Assembly (NCBI GenBank): GCA_046329435.1
Contig: JAXLUR010000008.1
Location: 62,001 to 126,000, forward strand
Source of the DNA: M3007 sp046329435
GTDB lineage: Bacteria; Bacteroidota; Bacteroidia; Chitinophagales; Saprospiraceae
Reading direction: 5' to 3'
DNA: 64,000 nucleotides
Part shown: in pieces, positions 1-8,300 of the stretch
How positions within the stretch are numbered: the first letter of the stretch is position 1
Layout of the letters: the number at the start of each line of letters is the position of its first letter
Translations under genes and position numbers: made by a program
Notes under the pieces: model-generated
The model's database searches: none
What the model was told of the DNA's origin: nothing
The model's input: the letters and a program-made list of their open reading frames with translations, nothing else

Positions 1-468
1 ACGGCTGCCGTTCAAATTGCCAAATCACTTGGCGCACAGGTCACCGGCGTATGCAGCACGGCCAATGTTGAATTGGTCAAGTCTCTCGGCGCCGATGAGG
101 TGATCGACTACCGGACAACCGATTTTAGCGCCACGGGTGTGCGATACGACGTTATTTACGAAACCGTCAACAAAGCCTCCTTTTCCGCCTGTGTGGCGGC
201 GTTGCAACCGGGTGGGGTGCTGCTGCTTGGCGCTGCGATGGCCGGCAATATGCTTCGCGGCGCCTGGGCAAGCGCAACAGGCGATAAAAAAGTTATTAGC
301 AGCGTTGCTTCCGAGACACTGGAATCGGTGGCTGCTCTGGCCCGGCTGGCGGAAGAAGGCCAGCTGAAAGCAGCCATCGACAGGGTCTTTTCGTTGGAAC
401 AAATAGCGGAAGCGTATGCTTGCGTCGATCAGGGCCACAAGCGGGGTAATGTTGTGATCGTTGTATAA
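1..468 (+). CDS. Zinc-binding/quinone-type MDR oxidoreductase, C-terminal part (cut by window edge)
   Basis: The reading frame is open from base 1, so the gene starts outside the window and only about 155 C-terminal residues are present. What remains is the second half of the Rossmann fold of a medium-chain dehydrogenase/reductase: an AVQIAKSLGAQVTGV beta-alpha-beta segment, the SLGADEVIDYRTTDF segment that usually follows the cofactor-specificity loop, and a strand-loop with LQPGGVLLLGA. The end (HKRGNVVIVV) resembles the GKVVI..v tail of quinone oxidoreductase-like members. The expected role is NAD(P)H-dependent reduction of a quinone or enone in the cytoplasm. The substrate cannot be told from this part, and the N-terminal catalytic domain that would separate zinc alcohol dehydrogenases from quinone reductases is missing. 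Confidence 0.85.
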   Translation, partial: TAAVQIAKSLGAQVTGVCSTANVELVKSLGADEVIDYRTTDFSATGVRYDVIYETVNKASFSACVAALQPGGVLLLGAAMAGNMLRGAWASATGDKKVISSVASETLESVAALARLAEEGQLKAAIDRVFSLEQIAEAYACVDQGHKRGNVVIVV

Positions 469-518
469 CCCCGGTTTTCAAGGCGCTGCAGCGCGCAAAA
501 CCTGCCGAGGCAAACGCT

Positions 519-526
519 TATTTTTG
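519..526 (+). promoter_or_regulatory. Bacteroidota -7 box (TATTTTTG) for the LptE-like gene
   Basis: TATTTTTG matches the TAnnTTTG -7 consensus of the Bacteroidota primary sigma factor. It ends only 4 bases before the ATG at 531, so the transcript would start at or next to the start codon (leaderless). No clear -33 TTTG is seen. Confidence 0.45.
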
Positions 527-530
527 CAGC

Positions 531-1028
531 ATGAAAAAAGCAGTTGTATGGCTACTGTTGGGGCCAATCCTATGGGGATCGTGCTATTCGTTCAAAGGAA
601 TTTCCATCGATCCGAACGACAAAACCTTTTTTGTTCAGGTTTTTGAAAGTGTGGCGCCCAATGCGCCGCCAACCTATGCCATAGATTTTGCCGAAGCTTT
701 GAAGCAAAAAGTCAGGACGGAAACCCGTCTGCGCTTGCAACAGGAGAATCCCGATCTGGAATTCAGCGGACAGGTGACGGGCTTCAGTGTCGTGCCTATC
801 GCACCCAAACCCGGTGAGGTCGTGGCGCGCAACCGCCTGGAAATTCGACTTTCAGTCATGCTCACTTGTCGCGACGAGAAACGCAGTTGGGCCAGTCCGC
901 GCAATTTCAGTTACTTTGCGGAGTTTGGCAATGATCAGGACCTGTTGAGTATTCAGGATCAGCTCATTTCCGAAATCAATCCGCAGTTGCTGGAAGACGT
1001 TTTCAACGCGGCTTTCAACAACTGGTAA
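531..1028 (+). CDS. lptE: LptE-like lipopolysaccharide-assembly lipoprotein
   Basis: This 165-aa protein has a short lipoprotein signal peptide ending in a lipobox (LWGSC, Cys18), so it should be anchored in the outer membrane facing the periplasm. The body has the pattern of Bacteroidota LptE proteins: CYSFKGISI after the lipidated Cys, a short FFVQVFESVAPNAPP strand, a helix FAEALKQKVRTETRL, and an FSGQVTGFSVVP strand. LptE would plug the LptD barrel that inserts LPS in the outer membrane. The protein-export gene secG lies two genes downstream on the same strand, and spacing (22 bp to the next ORF, 6 bp to secG) suggests a small envelope operon. The family call rests on remembered pattern and length, without alignment. 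Confidence 0.7.
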   Translation: MKKAVVWLLLGPILWGSCYSFKGISIDPNDKTFFVQVFESVAPNAPPTYAIDFAEALKQKVRTETRLRLQQENPDLEFSGQVTGFSVVPIAPKPGEVVARNRLEIRLSVMLTCRDEKRSWASPRNFSYFAEFGNDQDLLSIQDQLISEINPQLLEDVFNAAFNNW

Positions 1029-1050
1029 CCCTCCGATTCCGACCGATCAC

Positions 1051-1857
1051 ATGACGCAGGAGCGCTTCTTAAATATGCTGGGCGACCCGGATTTGCTCGC
1101 AACCATTTCCTATCAGGAGCTGAAAACCCTGGCTCTGGCTTATCCGTATGCCCACAACCTGCATTATCTGCTGGCGTTGAAAGCACGGCAAGACAATCAT
1201 CCTGATTTTGATCGTGCCTTGGCGGCGGCTTCTGCCAACAGCCTTTCGCGACCTCGGTTGTTTCATCTGATCGCACCGCAGCGCGTGACTGTGGTGGAAG
1301 ATGTGCTCGAATTGCGCGCTATCGAAGCCGTTCAGCGCGAGTTGGAAGCAAGGGTTCCGATTGAACGGGAAGAAAAAAACTCGGAAGAAGCGCAGCTTGC
1401 CGAAGCCAGGCCATTGCCCGAGGCCACGCCTGCGCCGCCGGTTTCCGCCGATGAAACGGAAGATTTGCCTGCACCCGTTTCGCCGGAAAAATTGCCTGAT
1501 CATTTTGACCGGGCACTGGATTTCGGCCAATGGCTCGACCAGTTCAACCTGCCCGCATTGCCTGTCAGGCCCCGCCGGCCGGCGTCTGAAACGAACGAAC
1601 CGTCGGAGGATACGCCTGCGCCCATCGAGCCCGAGACGCCCCGGCCGGTCAAACCCGAGCCCCCATCCTCTGTGGCTCAGACGCTTGCCGAGCGCAGTGT
1701 AGCCAGTCGGGAGGACGTCGTTTCGGAAACAATGGCCCGTATTTTTGCCGCCCAGGGGCACCGGGAGCGGGCGATTGCGATGTATGAGCGTTTGCGTTTG
1801 GCGATCCCGGAAAAAAGCGATTACTTTGCGGCCGAAATTGACAAACTAAAAAAATAG
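1051..1857 (+). CDS. Uncharacterised protein with Pro/Glu-rich linker and C-terminal TPR-like helices
   Basis: The 268-aa protein has no signal peptide or membrane segment. Residues 1-90 are helical, beginning MTQERFLNMLGDPDLL and containing an AYPYAHNLHYLLALKA stretch as in tetratricopeptide-like solenoids. Residues about 95-215 form a low-complexity linker rich in Pro, Glu and Ala. The last 45 residues contain SETMARIFAAQGHRERAIAM, a good single TPR-like pair (the A..y...G....A...Y pattern). It probably is a cytoplasmic scaffold. It lies between the LptE-like gene and secG, 6 bp before secG, so it is likely co-transcribed with both. Similar proteins of unknown function are common beside secG in Bacteroidota, but I cannot name a role. 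Confidence 0.8.
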   Translation: MTQERFLNMLGDPDLLATISYQELKTLALAYPYAHNLHYLLALKARQDNHPDFDRALAAASANSLSRPRLFHLIAPQRVTVVEDVLELRAIEAVQRELEARVPIEREEKNSEEAQLAEARPLPEATPAPPVSADETEDLPAPVSPEKLPDHFDRALDFGQWLDQFNLPALPVRPRRPASETNEPSEDTPAPIEPETPRPVKPEPPSSVAQTLAERSVASREDVVSETMARIFAAQGHRERAIAMYERLRLAIPEKSDYFAAEIDKLKK

Positions 1858-1863
1858 ACGACA

Positions 1864-2133
1864 ATGTTATCCACCCTTGCGGTATTGATTGCCCTTGTGA
1901 GCGTACTGCTGATGCTGGCGGTGTTGATTCAGAATCCGAAAGGCGGCGGCATCGACCCCACCTTCGGTGGCCAGGCCCAGCAACTTTTCGGCGCCGCCCG
2001 TTCCACTGATTTTATCGAAAAAGCAACCTGGGTGCTCGCTGCTGCCCTCATCATCCTCTGCGTGGCTTCCGCGCTGATGGTGGGTACCGGCGGTACGGCT
2101 TCTCCTGCTGATATTCCGCTCCAGACCGAGTAA
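1864..2133 (+). CDS. secG: Preprotein translocase subunit SecG
   Basis: The 89-aa protein has the SecG layout: a first transmembrane helix (residues 3-22), the conserved cytoplasmic loop with QNPKGGGI and FGGQAQQLFG (residues 23-45), and a second helix (about 53-74). SecG binds SecYE in the inner membrane and helps SecA-driven export; every lipoprotein and T9SS cargo in this window would first pass through this channel. It starts 6 bp after the preceding ORF and is followed by an intrinsic terminator, so it ends the operon. Confidence 0.93.
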   Translation: MLSTLAVLIALVSVLLMLAVLIQNPKGGGIDPTFGGQAQQLFGAARSTDFIEKATWVLAAALIILCVASALMVGTGGTASPADIPLQTE

Positions 2134-2193
2134 TGTCGCCGCTTTCCGGCTGAACGCCGGGGCAGCCTCCGGATCGAATTACATAAAAACACG

Positions 2194-2228
2194 AAGCGCG
2201 CCAGGATTTGTATTCCTGGCGCGCTTTC
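2194..2228 (+). terminator. Intrinsic terminator after secG
   Basis: A 13-bp perfect stem (AAGCGCGCCAGGA with its complement) around a 7-base loop, followed by TTTCT. It lies 60 bp after the secG stop and would also limit readthrough into the convergent glucosaminidase gene. Confidence 0.75.
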
Positions 2229-2275
2229 TGGCTTTGTACGTGCGTGATTTGATTGTTTTCCTGCCTTTGGGTCAT

Positions 2276-3082
2276 TTACCTGTCGTATTGCTGCAGGTTC
2301 ATGCGCTCAATAAGGGAAACAAGTTTTTGTGCGTACTTCTTGTCGGAGGCGTAACCGGCCTGCTGGAGGCCTCTTGCCCAGCCGCGATAATCGGTGCGGG
2401 AGAGTTCGAAGAGGAAGGCGTACCGGGGTTTGCCGTGGAGGTGCTGGCTGTGGGCACGGTAGCTGCCCCAGGCATTCGGAAATTTGACAAAAAAGTCTTT
2501 GTGACTGTCGTCGGCATAATTGATACAATGGCCCTTTTTGCAGTTGCGGGCGGTGCATTTAATGCCAAAATGATTGTTGGCCGTCTTGACCAGTTTGCTT
2601 TCGCCGGCGTCGGATTCGAGCAGCGCTTGCGCGAGGGTGATGCTGGCGGGGATGCCGAATTTACGCATTTCAGCTGTGGCGACCGGGGCAAAACGAGCCA
2701 CATAGTCCCGGCACTTGTCGACGCCGGCGCGCGCTTCGTTGGCGCCGATGGCGTTGCGTTCTGCAAAACCGGGGTCCATCACAAAGGCGGCCTGGTTAAA
2801 CTCTGCGGCATCGAGCGTGAGCTGGGCGGCTTGCGATTTACCGGACAAGCCGAGCGATCGTGCAATAGCCTGGCCCGGTATTTCACTGTTGACCGAGCTG
2901 GAAAGGCCCAGTTGAGTAGCATCGCTAAAAACGACCAGCGGCCGGTCAGACCACACCAGGTAGGCAATGGCGGCCAGTAGTGCCAGTTTCCAGAGCGTGG
3001 ATTCTGGGGTCGAACGTTCGTCGGAAGCGTCGATGGGGCGTTTGCTGTGGTAGTAAGCCTGGGTGTTGTGCATTTGAGTCAT
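2276..3082 (-). CDS. Glucosaminidase-domain peptidoglycan hydrolase (FlgJ/LytG type), membrane-anchored
   Basis: This 268-aa protein has an N-terminal cytoplasmic tail, one transmembrane segment (about residues 30-44, LWKLALLAAIAYLVW), a spacer, and a glucosaminidase domain (about 125-268). The domain shows the catalytic-Glu signature AQALLESDAGES (Glu156), followed by ANNHFGIKC and the Y..HS.hL motif (SYRAHSQHL), as in family GH73 beta-N-acetylglucosaminidases. It probably cuts glycan strands of peptidoglycan in the periplasm during growth or remodelling. No LysM or SH3 cell-wall-binding domain is present. The gene is divergent from the BadF-type kinase, which could phosphorylate amino sugars released from the wall; that link is inference. 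Confidence 0.88.
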   Translation of the reverse strand: MTQMHNTQAYYHSKRPIDASDERSTPESTLWKLALLAAIAYLVWSDRPLVVFSDATQLGLSSSVNSEIPGQAIARSLGLSGKSQAAQLTLDAAEFNQAAFVMDPGFAERNAIGANEARAGVDKCRDYVARFAPVATAEMRKFGIPASITLAQALLESDAGESKLVKTANNHFGIKCTARNCKKGHCINYADDSHKDFFVKFPNAWGSYRAHSQHLHGKPRYAFLFELSRTDYRGWARGLQQAGYASDKKYAQKLVSLIERMNLQQYDR

Positions 3083-3218
3083 GGCTGTGGCATTTAGAAT
3101 GGTGGCAGGAATGTTTTATGGGGCAAAATAAAACAAAATGTTTTTTAAATGCAACAAATCTTTTTTTTAGACACAAAAATAGTTTTTGTAACTGAATAAA
3201 CGCATCGTTGACATACCC

Positions 3219-3247
3219 TTGTTTTTTGGGAGAAAGGTCTATTTTTG
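3219..3247 (+). promoter_or_regulatory. Probable promoter of the BadF-type sugar kinase
   Basis: A TTG -33 element (3219-3221), an 18-bp spacer and TATTTTTG (3240-3247) match the Bacteroidota TTTG/TAnnTTTG promoter pattern. The ATG lies about 54 bp downstream of the box. Confidence 0.5.
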
Positions 3248-3300
3248 CGGCAATTGGAATCTTGGTGTATTTTTTACACACTATTAATTTTTGCCGTCTT

Positions 3301-4146
3301 ATGGTTATTGTTGCCGACTGTGGTTCTACGAAATGCGACTGGCTGCTGGTTCGCGGCCATCGGGATCAGCAATTGGAAAATACGGTGGGTTTCAACCCGT
3401 TTTTTCAAACCACTCCTGAAATTAAAACAATCGTTGAAGAGCAACTGCTGCCCAAACTCAGGGGCGATGCCGTCGAAAAAGTCTGGTTTTATGGTACCGG
3501 CGTACACGATGAAGAGCGTGGCGAAATGATCGCCAAGGCCCTGCGCGCCGTATTTCCAGGCGCTGACATCCATGTCTGGCACGATTTGCTGGGCGCAGCA
3601 CGTGCTACTTGCGGGCACGAAGCCGGTATTTCCTGCATTCTGGGCACGGGTTCCAACAGTTGTTATTACGATGGTGAGGAAATTCTCGACAACGTCCCGT
3701 CTCTGGGCTGGCTTTTGGGCGACGAAGGCAGCGGCACCCACATGGGCAAGGCCCTGTTGCGTGCCTGGTACTATCGCGAGCTGCCTGCCGACCTCCATGC
3801 GGCATTCAACGAAGCCCATCCTGAAGGCCCCGACGCCATCAAAGACCGTATCTATGAAAAAGGCGCCAATGCCTATCTGGCGTCCTTTACCCAGTTTTTG
3901 GGCGAAAACATCGCTCACCCGTATATCAAAAATCTGGTAGCCGGCTCATTGGGCGAATTTCTCGACCGCCATGTGATCAAATACAGCGGCTACCAGCACG
4001 TACCTATCCATTTCGTCGGCTCCATTGCGCATCATTTCCAGGACGTGCTGTTCAGATGCCTGGAAGAACGCCGGATGAAACCCGGCGTCGTGGTGCGCAA
4101 ACCCATTTATCCGCTGGCGGATTATCATATCAGTCCTCTCGATTAA
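3301..4146 (+). CDS. BadF/BadG/BcrA/BcrD-type ATPase, N-acetylglucosamine kinase-like
   Basis: The 281-aa protein has the ASKHA-fold phosphate motifs: VADCGSTKCDWLLV at the N-terminus (phosphate 1), CILGTGSNSCYYDG (phosphate 2, about residues 115-128) and LGWLLGDEGSG just after. This order is typical of Bacteroidota N-acetylglucosamine kinase-like members of the BadF family. It would phosphorylate an amino sugar with ATP in the cytoplasm. I chose ATG 3301 because homologues begin right at the DCGSTK motif; an in-frame TTG at 3208 would add a tail running through the promoter. It precedes pfkA by 5 bp, pointing to a sugar-use operon. Confidence 0.82.
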   Translation: MVIVADCGSTKCDWLLVRGHRDQQLENTVGFNPFFQTTPEIKTIVEEQLLPKLRGDAVEKVWFYGTGVHDEERGEMIAKALRAVFPGADIHVWHDLLGAARATCGHEAGISCILGTGSNSCYYDGEEILDNVPSLGWLLGDEGSGTHMGKALLRAWYYRELPADLHAAFNEAHPEGPDAIKDRIYEKGANAYLASFTQFLGENIAHPYIKNLVAGSLGEFLDRHVIKYSGYQHVPIHFVGSIAHHFQDVLFRCLEERRMKPGVVVRKPIYPLADYHISPLD

Positions 4147-4151
4147 GATTT

Positions 4152-5141
4152 ATGAAAAAGGAGATCAAACGCATCGCGGTATTTACGTCCGGTGGCGATG
4201 CTCCCGGCATGAACGCCGCTATCCGGGCTATTGTCCGCAATGCCATCAACAACGACTTGCATATTTACGGCGTACACAGGGGGTATGAAGGCATGATCAA
4301 CGGCGATATCCGTCGCCTCGAAACCTCCGACGTCAGTAATATTATCCACCGCGGCGGGACGGTGCTGAAAACAGCCCGCAGCATGCGCTTCATGACGCCC
4401 GAAGGGCGGAAACAGGCGTATGAAAACCTGGTAGATAACGATATCGACGCCCTGATCGCCATTGGCGGCAACGGCACGTTTACCGGCGCCAAAATCTTTA
4501 TGAGCGAGTACCCCGACATCGCGGTGCTCGGCATTCCGGGTACGATCGACAACGACCTGTTCGGCACCGATTTTACCGTCGGGTTCGACACCGCGCTGAA
4601 CACGGCCGTACAGGCAGTTGATAAAATCCGGGACACGGCCGATTCGCACAACCGCCTGTTTTTTGTGGAAGTAATGGGGCGCAACTCGGGCTATATCGCC
4701 CTGCACACCGCCATTGCAGGCGGCGCCGGAGGGGTGCTTTTGCCCGAAGAAGAGTCGAATATCGACGACCTGGTCAAGCTGCTCAAACGCGGCGCAAAAC
4801 GCTCCAAACTGTTCAGTATCGTCATCGTGGCGGAAGGCAACCACATGGGTACGGTGTACGACATCGCCCGGCAGGTGTCGGAAAAAATCGATTTTTACGA
4901 CGACATCAAGGTCACGGTTATCGGGCACCTTCAGCGCGGGGGCTCGCCTTCGGCTTTCGACCGGGTTCTGGCCAGCATACTGGGCTTTACCGCGGTGGAA
5001 GGACTGCTGGAAGGCAAAACCGGGATGATGGTGGGCATCAAAAACAACAACGTGTCGTACACGGCGTTTGCCGATGCCATTTCCAAATCAAAGACCTTCA
5101 ACAAGGATTCTCTGCGTATGGCGCATATTCTGGCGCAATAG
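4152..5141 (+). CDS. pfkA: 6-phosphofructokinase
   Basis: The 329-aa protein has the length and motifs of bacterial PfkA: FTSGGDAPGMNAAIRA at the N-terminus, PGTIDND (substrate and catalytic Asp), MGRNSGYIA, and IGHLQRGGSPSAFDR near the C-terminus. It phosphorylates fructose-6-phosphate to fructose-1,6-bisphosphate, the committed step of glycolysis. The nucleotide motif reads GGNGT (residues 105-109), whereas ATP-dependent enzymes usually have GGDGS/T; Asn107 replaces the Asp equivalent to E. coli Asp103, which helps bind Mg-ATP. The Gly at 108 still favours ATP over pyrophosphate. The start at 4152 is 5 bp after the kinase stop; a longer frame upstream overlaps that kinase and is rejected. 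Confidence 0.93.
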   Translation: MKKEIKRIAVFTSGGDAPGMNAAIRAIVRNAINNDLHIYGVHRGYEGMINGDIRRLETSDVSNIIHRGGTVLKTARSMRFMTPEGRKQAYENLVDNDIDALIAIGGNGTFTGAKIFMSEYPDIAVLGIPGTIDNDLFGTDFTVGFDTALNTAVQAVDKIRDTADSHNRLFFVEVMGRNSGYIALHTAIAGGAGGVLLPEEESNIDDLVKLLKRGAKRSKLFSIVIVAEGNHMGTVYDIARQVSEKIDFYDDIKVTVIGHLQRGGSPSAFDRVLASILGFTAVEGLLEGKTGMMVGIKNNNVSYTAFADAISKSKTFNKDSLRMAHILAQ

Positions 5142-5167
5142 GAGACCTGTTTTACCGCAAGTTCACG

Positions 5168-5222
5168 AGCCCGCCCGCCGCTTTTGCAAATTGTTGCAAT
5201 GCAGCCGGCGGGCTTTCTTTTT
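5168..5222 (+). terminator. Intrinsic terminator after pfkA
   Basis: An 8-bp GC-rich stem (AGCCCGCC with GGCGGGCT) with an AT-rich 31-base loop, followed by TTTCTTTTT. It starts 26 bp after the pfkA stop. Confidence 0.6.
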
Positions 5223-5296
5223 GCACTTTGAAGAACTGCCGGGGGGTAACAAAAGACCGGGCGCGAGGATTTTACACGAGGGTCATCTTCTCATGT

Positions 5297-5330
5297 TTTG
5301 TCGTTTTTACAAAAAATGATTATAAATTTG
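5297..5330 (+). promoter_or_regulatory. Promoter of the 2129-aa PKD protein gene
   Basis: TTTG (5297-5300), a 22-bp spacer and TAAATTTG (5323-5330) fit the Bacteroidota -33/-7 consensus. A small TGTAAAA/TTTTACA hairpin lies between this promoter and the start codon. Confidence 0.5.
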
Positions 5331-5367
5331 AGGATTACCCGAAAGTGTAAAATTTCTTTTTACAAAA

Positions 5368-8300
5368 ATGGCGCTTATGAAAACTTTTTTTACCCTGTTG
5401 TGCATTTCTGCCGCAACACTCATTTACCCACTTTGCGGCACTGCCCAAAACTTTGTGGCCGTGGACGACAGCCTCTGCATTTATGAAGACGAGCTGTCCA
5501 CCTTTCACTACAATGTGCTGGACAACGACATTGTCCCGGATTCGATTTTTATCGTTCCGATGGGGCAGTCCTCGTGCTTTTTCCTCAGCGAAACGGGGGA
5601 CATCCTCGTATCTCCCGCGGCCGAAAACTGTTGCGATGTACCGCACAAATTCAAGTATCGCATCGCAAACTGCGACTCGGGGCCGCAATGCATGGCGCTG
5701 GTCACCATTATGGTGAAATGCCGAAAACCGGACTGTGCACTGGTCAATCTGGCCGATTTGCCCGACGACGGGGCTGGTACCCCTGCCGCCCCCTGCATTT
5801 CCTCGTGCGAGCACGCCACGGCCACTTACTACGTGCCTTACGCACCCGGGGCCACCTACTCGTGGTCGGTGGCCGGCGGAACATATGTTGCGGGTGGAAA
5901 TCCCGCAGAAATTATCGTCAGTTGGGGTGCTGCGGGGCCCGGGCTGATCTCCCTGAGTATTAATGGCGGGGCTCCGTTGCTGTTTTGCGTAGATATACTG
6001 CCCGCGCCGGTGGCCGGTTTTACCATGAGCGACGCCACCCCCTGTTTGAACTCGACCGTGAGCTTTTTGGATAATTCGGTTGGCGCAAGCAGTTACTTCT
6101 GGGATTTTGGCGACGGTAACACCTCTACAATGCCCAATCCTGACCACCAGTATGCTGCTCCCGGCAATTACACCGTCTGTTTGTATGTCATGAACAGCAA
6201 TTTCAACGCCGCCGGCGACCCCTTGTGTTGTTGCACGGATACCATTTGCCAGGATCTGGTTGTTGATTCGCTGCCGGGGCCGTCTATCTACTGTCTTTCA
6301 ACGCTTTGCGCCTTCGACAGTACAAAATACTGGACCGATGCGACGGGTTGCGGCACTTACGTCTGGTCGGTACTCAATGCCGACGGCTCCCCCGCTACCT
6401 TTACCGGACAGGGAAACGACACGATCTGCGTCCATTGGGGTGGAGGACCGTTCGGTACGGTGAGCCTGCAGGTTAGCGGTTGCAGTACGCCCTATTGCAC
6501 CGATCCGGTGGTGCTTACGGTTCCGATCATTTCCAATACCGTTGCACTGGCCGGGCCGCCCTCGGTTTGTGCAGGCGCTACGGCAGTCTATTCAGCGCCA
6601 AAATGGATCAGTGCCTGGTACGACTGGACGGTGACCGGCGGAACCATACTTTCCGGCGACGGCACGCATACGATAGTGGTTCAGTGGGGCGCCGGACCGA
6701 CCGGCACGATTCATCTGGACTACGGCAGCGATTTTCTGCAAGGGCTCCCCGGGCACGATGGGGCCAATTGTCAGGGGGATGCAGACCTGACGGTAAGCAT
6801 CAAGCCGGAGTTTTCGGTAAGCGGTGCGCAGGGGCCGTTTTGTACCGGCAGCCAGAGCTCGTTTTTTGCGACCTCGTTTCCCTCGGCCAATTATAACTGG
6901 ACCATAACGCCGGCAGCACCGTTTTCCGGTAACGGAACCGATAATATCACCGTCACCTGGCCTGCCCCGGGGGCATACATCATTGCCGCTACGCCCGCCA
7001 CATCGGGTATTTATTGCAACAACACGGCATCTACTCAGGCGATTGTTGTCGATGTGCCGCCTGCCGATTCCATCACAGGCCCACTCGAGATTTGCCCCGA
7101 CGACATTGCCACTTATTACGCACACAGTGCCCAGGGCAATATCAAGTACGTATGGACGGTCAGCGGCGGCACGCCTTCCAGTTTTACCGGCAATCCAATT
7201 ACGGTGGACTGGAATCCGGCAGGGTCGTACAGTTTAAGCGTGCAAATCATGCAGGTCGGTACGCCGTTTTGTATGTCGGCGCCCCTGACAGTGCCCATTC
7301 AATCGAAATCGCTGACCGGTCCTGTCACCATCACGGGTACGGGCGCCTGCGTCAACAAACAGGAGAACTATACCGCCAGCCTGGTGCAATCGCACCCCGA
7401 TGCGGTGTACACGTGGAGTGTTTCTCCGGGCACGGCAGGCAGTGTGGCTGGCGGTCAGGGTACCTCCGCTGCAACGATTCAATGGAACAATTCGGGCGGC
7501 CCCGCCGTGGTCAATGTGATGGTTAAACTGTGCAACCAGACATTGAACGGCTCGCTGCCGGTCAACATTGGCAACCCGATGGTTAGCATTACGCAAAGCG
7601 GAACCCTTTGTCCGGGCCAGACCGCAACCCTTACGGCCAGCGCCGGATTCAGCAATTACGACTGGACGCCGATGGCTTCGGGGCAGAGCATTCCCATCAC
7701 TTCGGGCGGTAACTACGTCGTCACGGCAACCGACGGAAACGGTTGTACGGCAGTGGCAACCTTTACTGCCACGGCTTCGCAGGGGCCGGTGGCCAGTATT
7801 TCTACTGCCGATCCACTGGTGTTGTGCATCAATCCGGCCAATTCAGCCATGGTGAACCTAGTGGCGCAAACCGGGCTCAATTACAATTTCGCCTGGTATT
7901 GCAACGGGGGGTACCAGTCGCAACCGCCCACGCAGCCCACCTTTAAACACACCAACAACAACGTGCCGGGTACTTTTGCCTACTATGTGGTGGTGACGGA
8001 TTTGTCGACGGGCTGCACCGCACAATCGAATACCATAACAGTAATACAACAGGTTTGCCCTCCTCCGCCCAATCCGTGTACGCCTGCCGGGTCTTATACG
8101 CTTGATATTTTAACTGCTACGCCGCAAACCCCCAATTGCAATGTCATCAGTTTTGATGCCAATGCCAGCAATGTGAACAGTATTTCCTGGGATTTCAACG
8201 ATCCAGGTGGCAACAGCAACACCGGCGTTTTGCCCGATGCGGTGCACAATTTTTCCAAGGCCGGTTGTTATCTGGTTGGGGTGACCGGCCTCACCCCGGC

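Noticed and set aside
3208..3300. A TTG-started N-terminal extension of the BadF-type kinase
   Set aside because: It runs over the promoter, and the conserved family start is at 3301.
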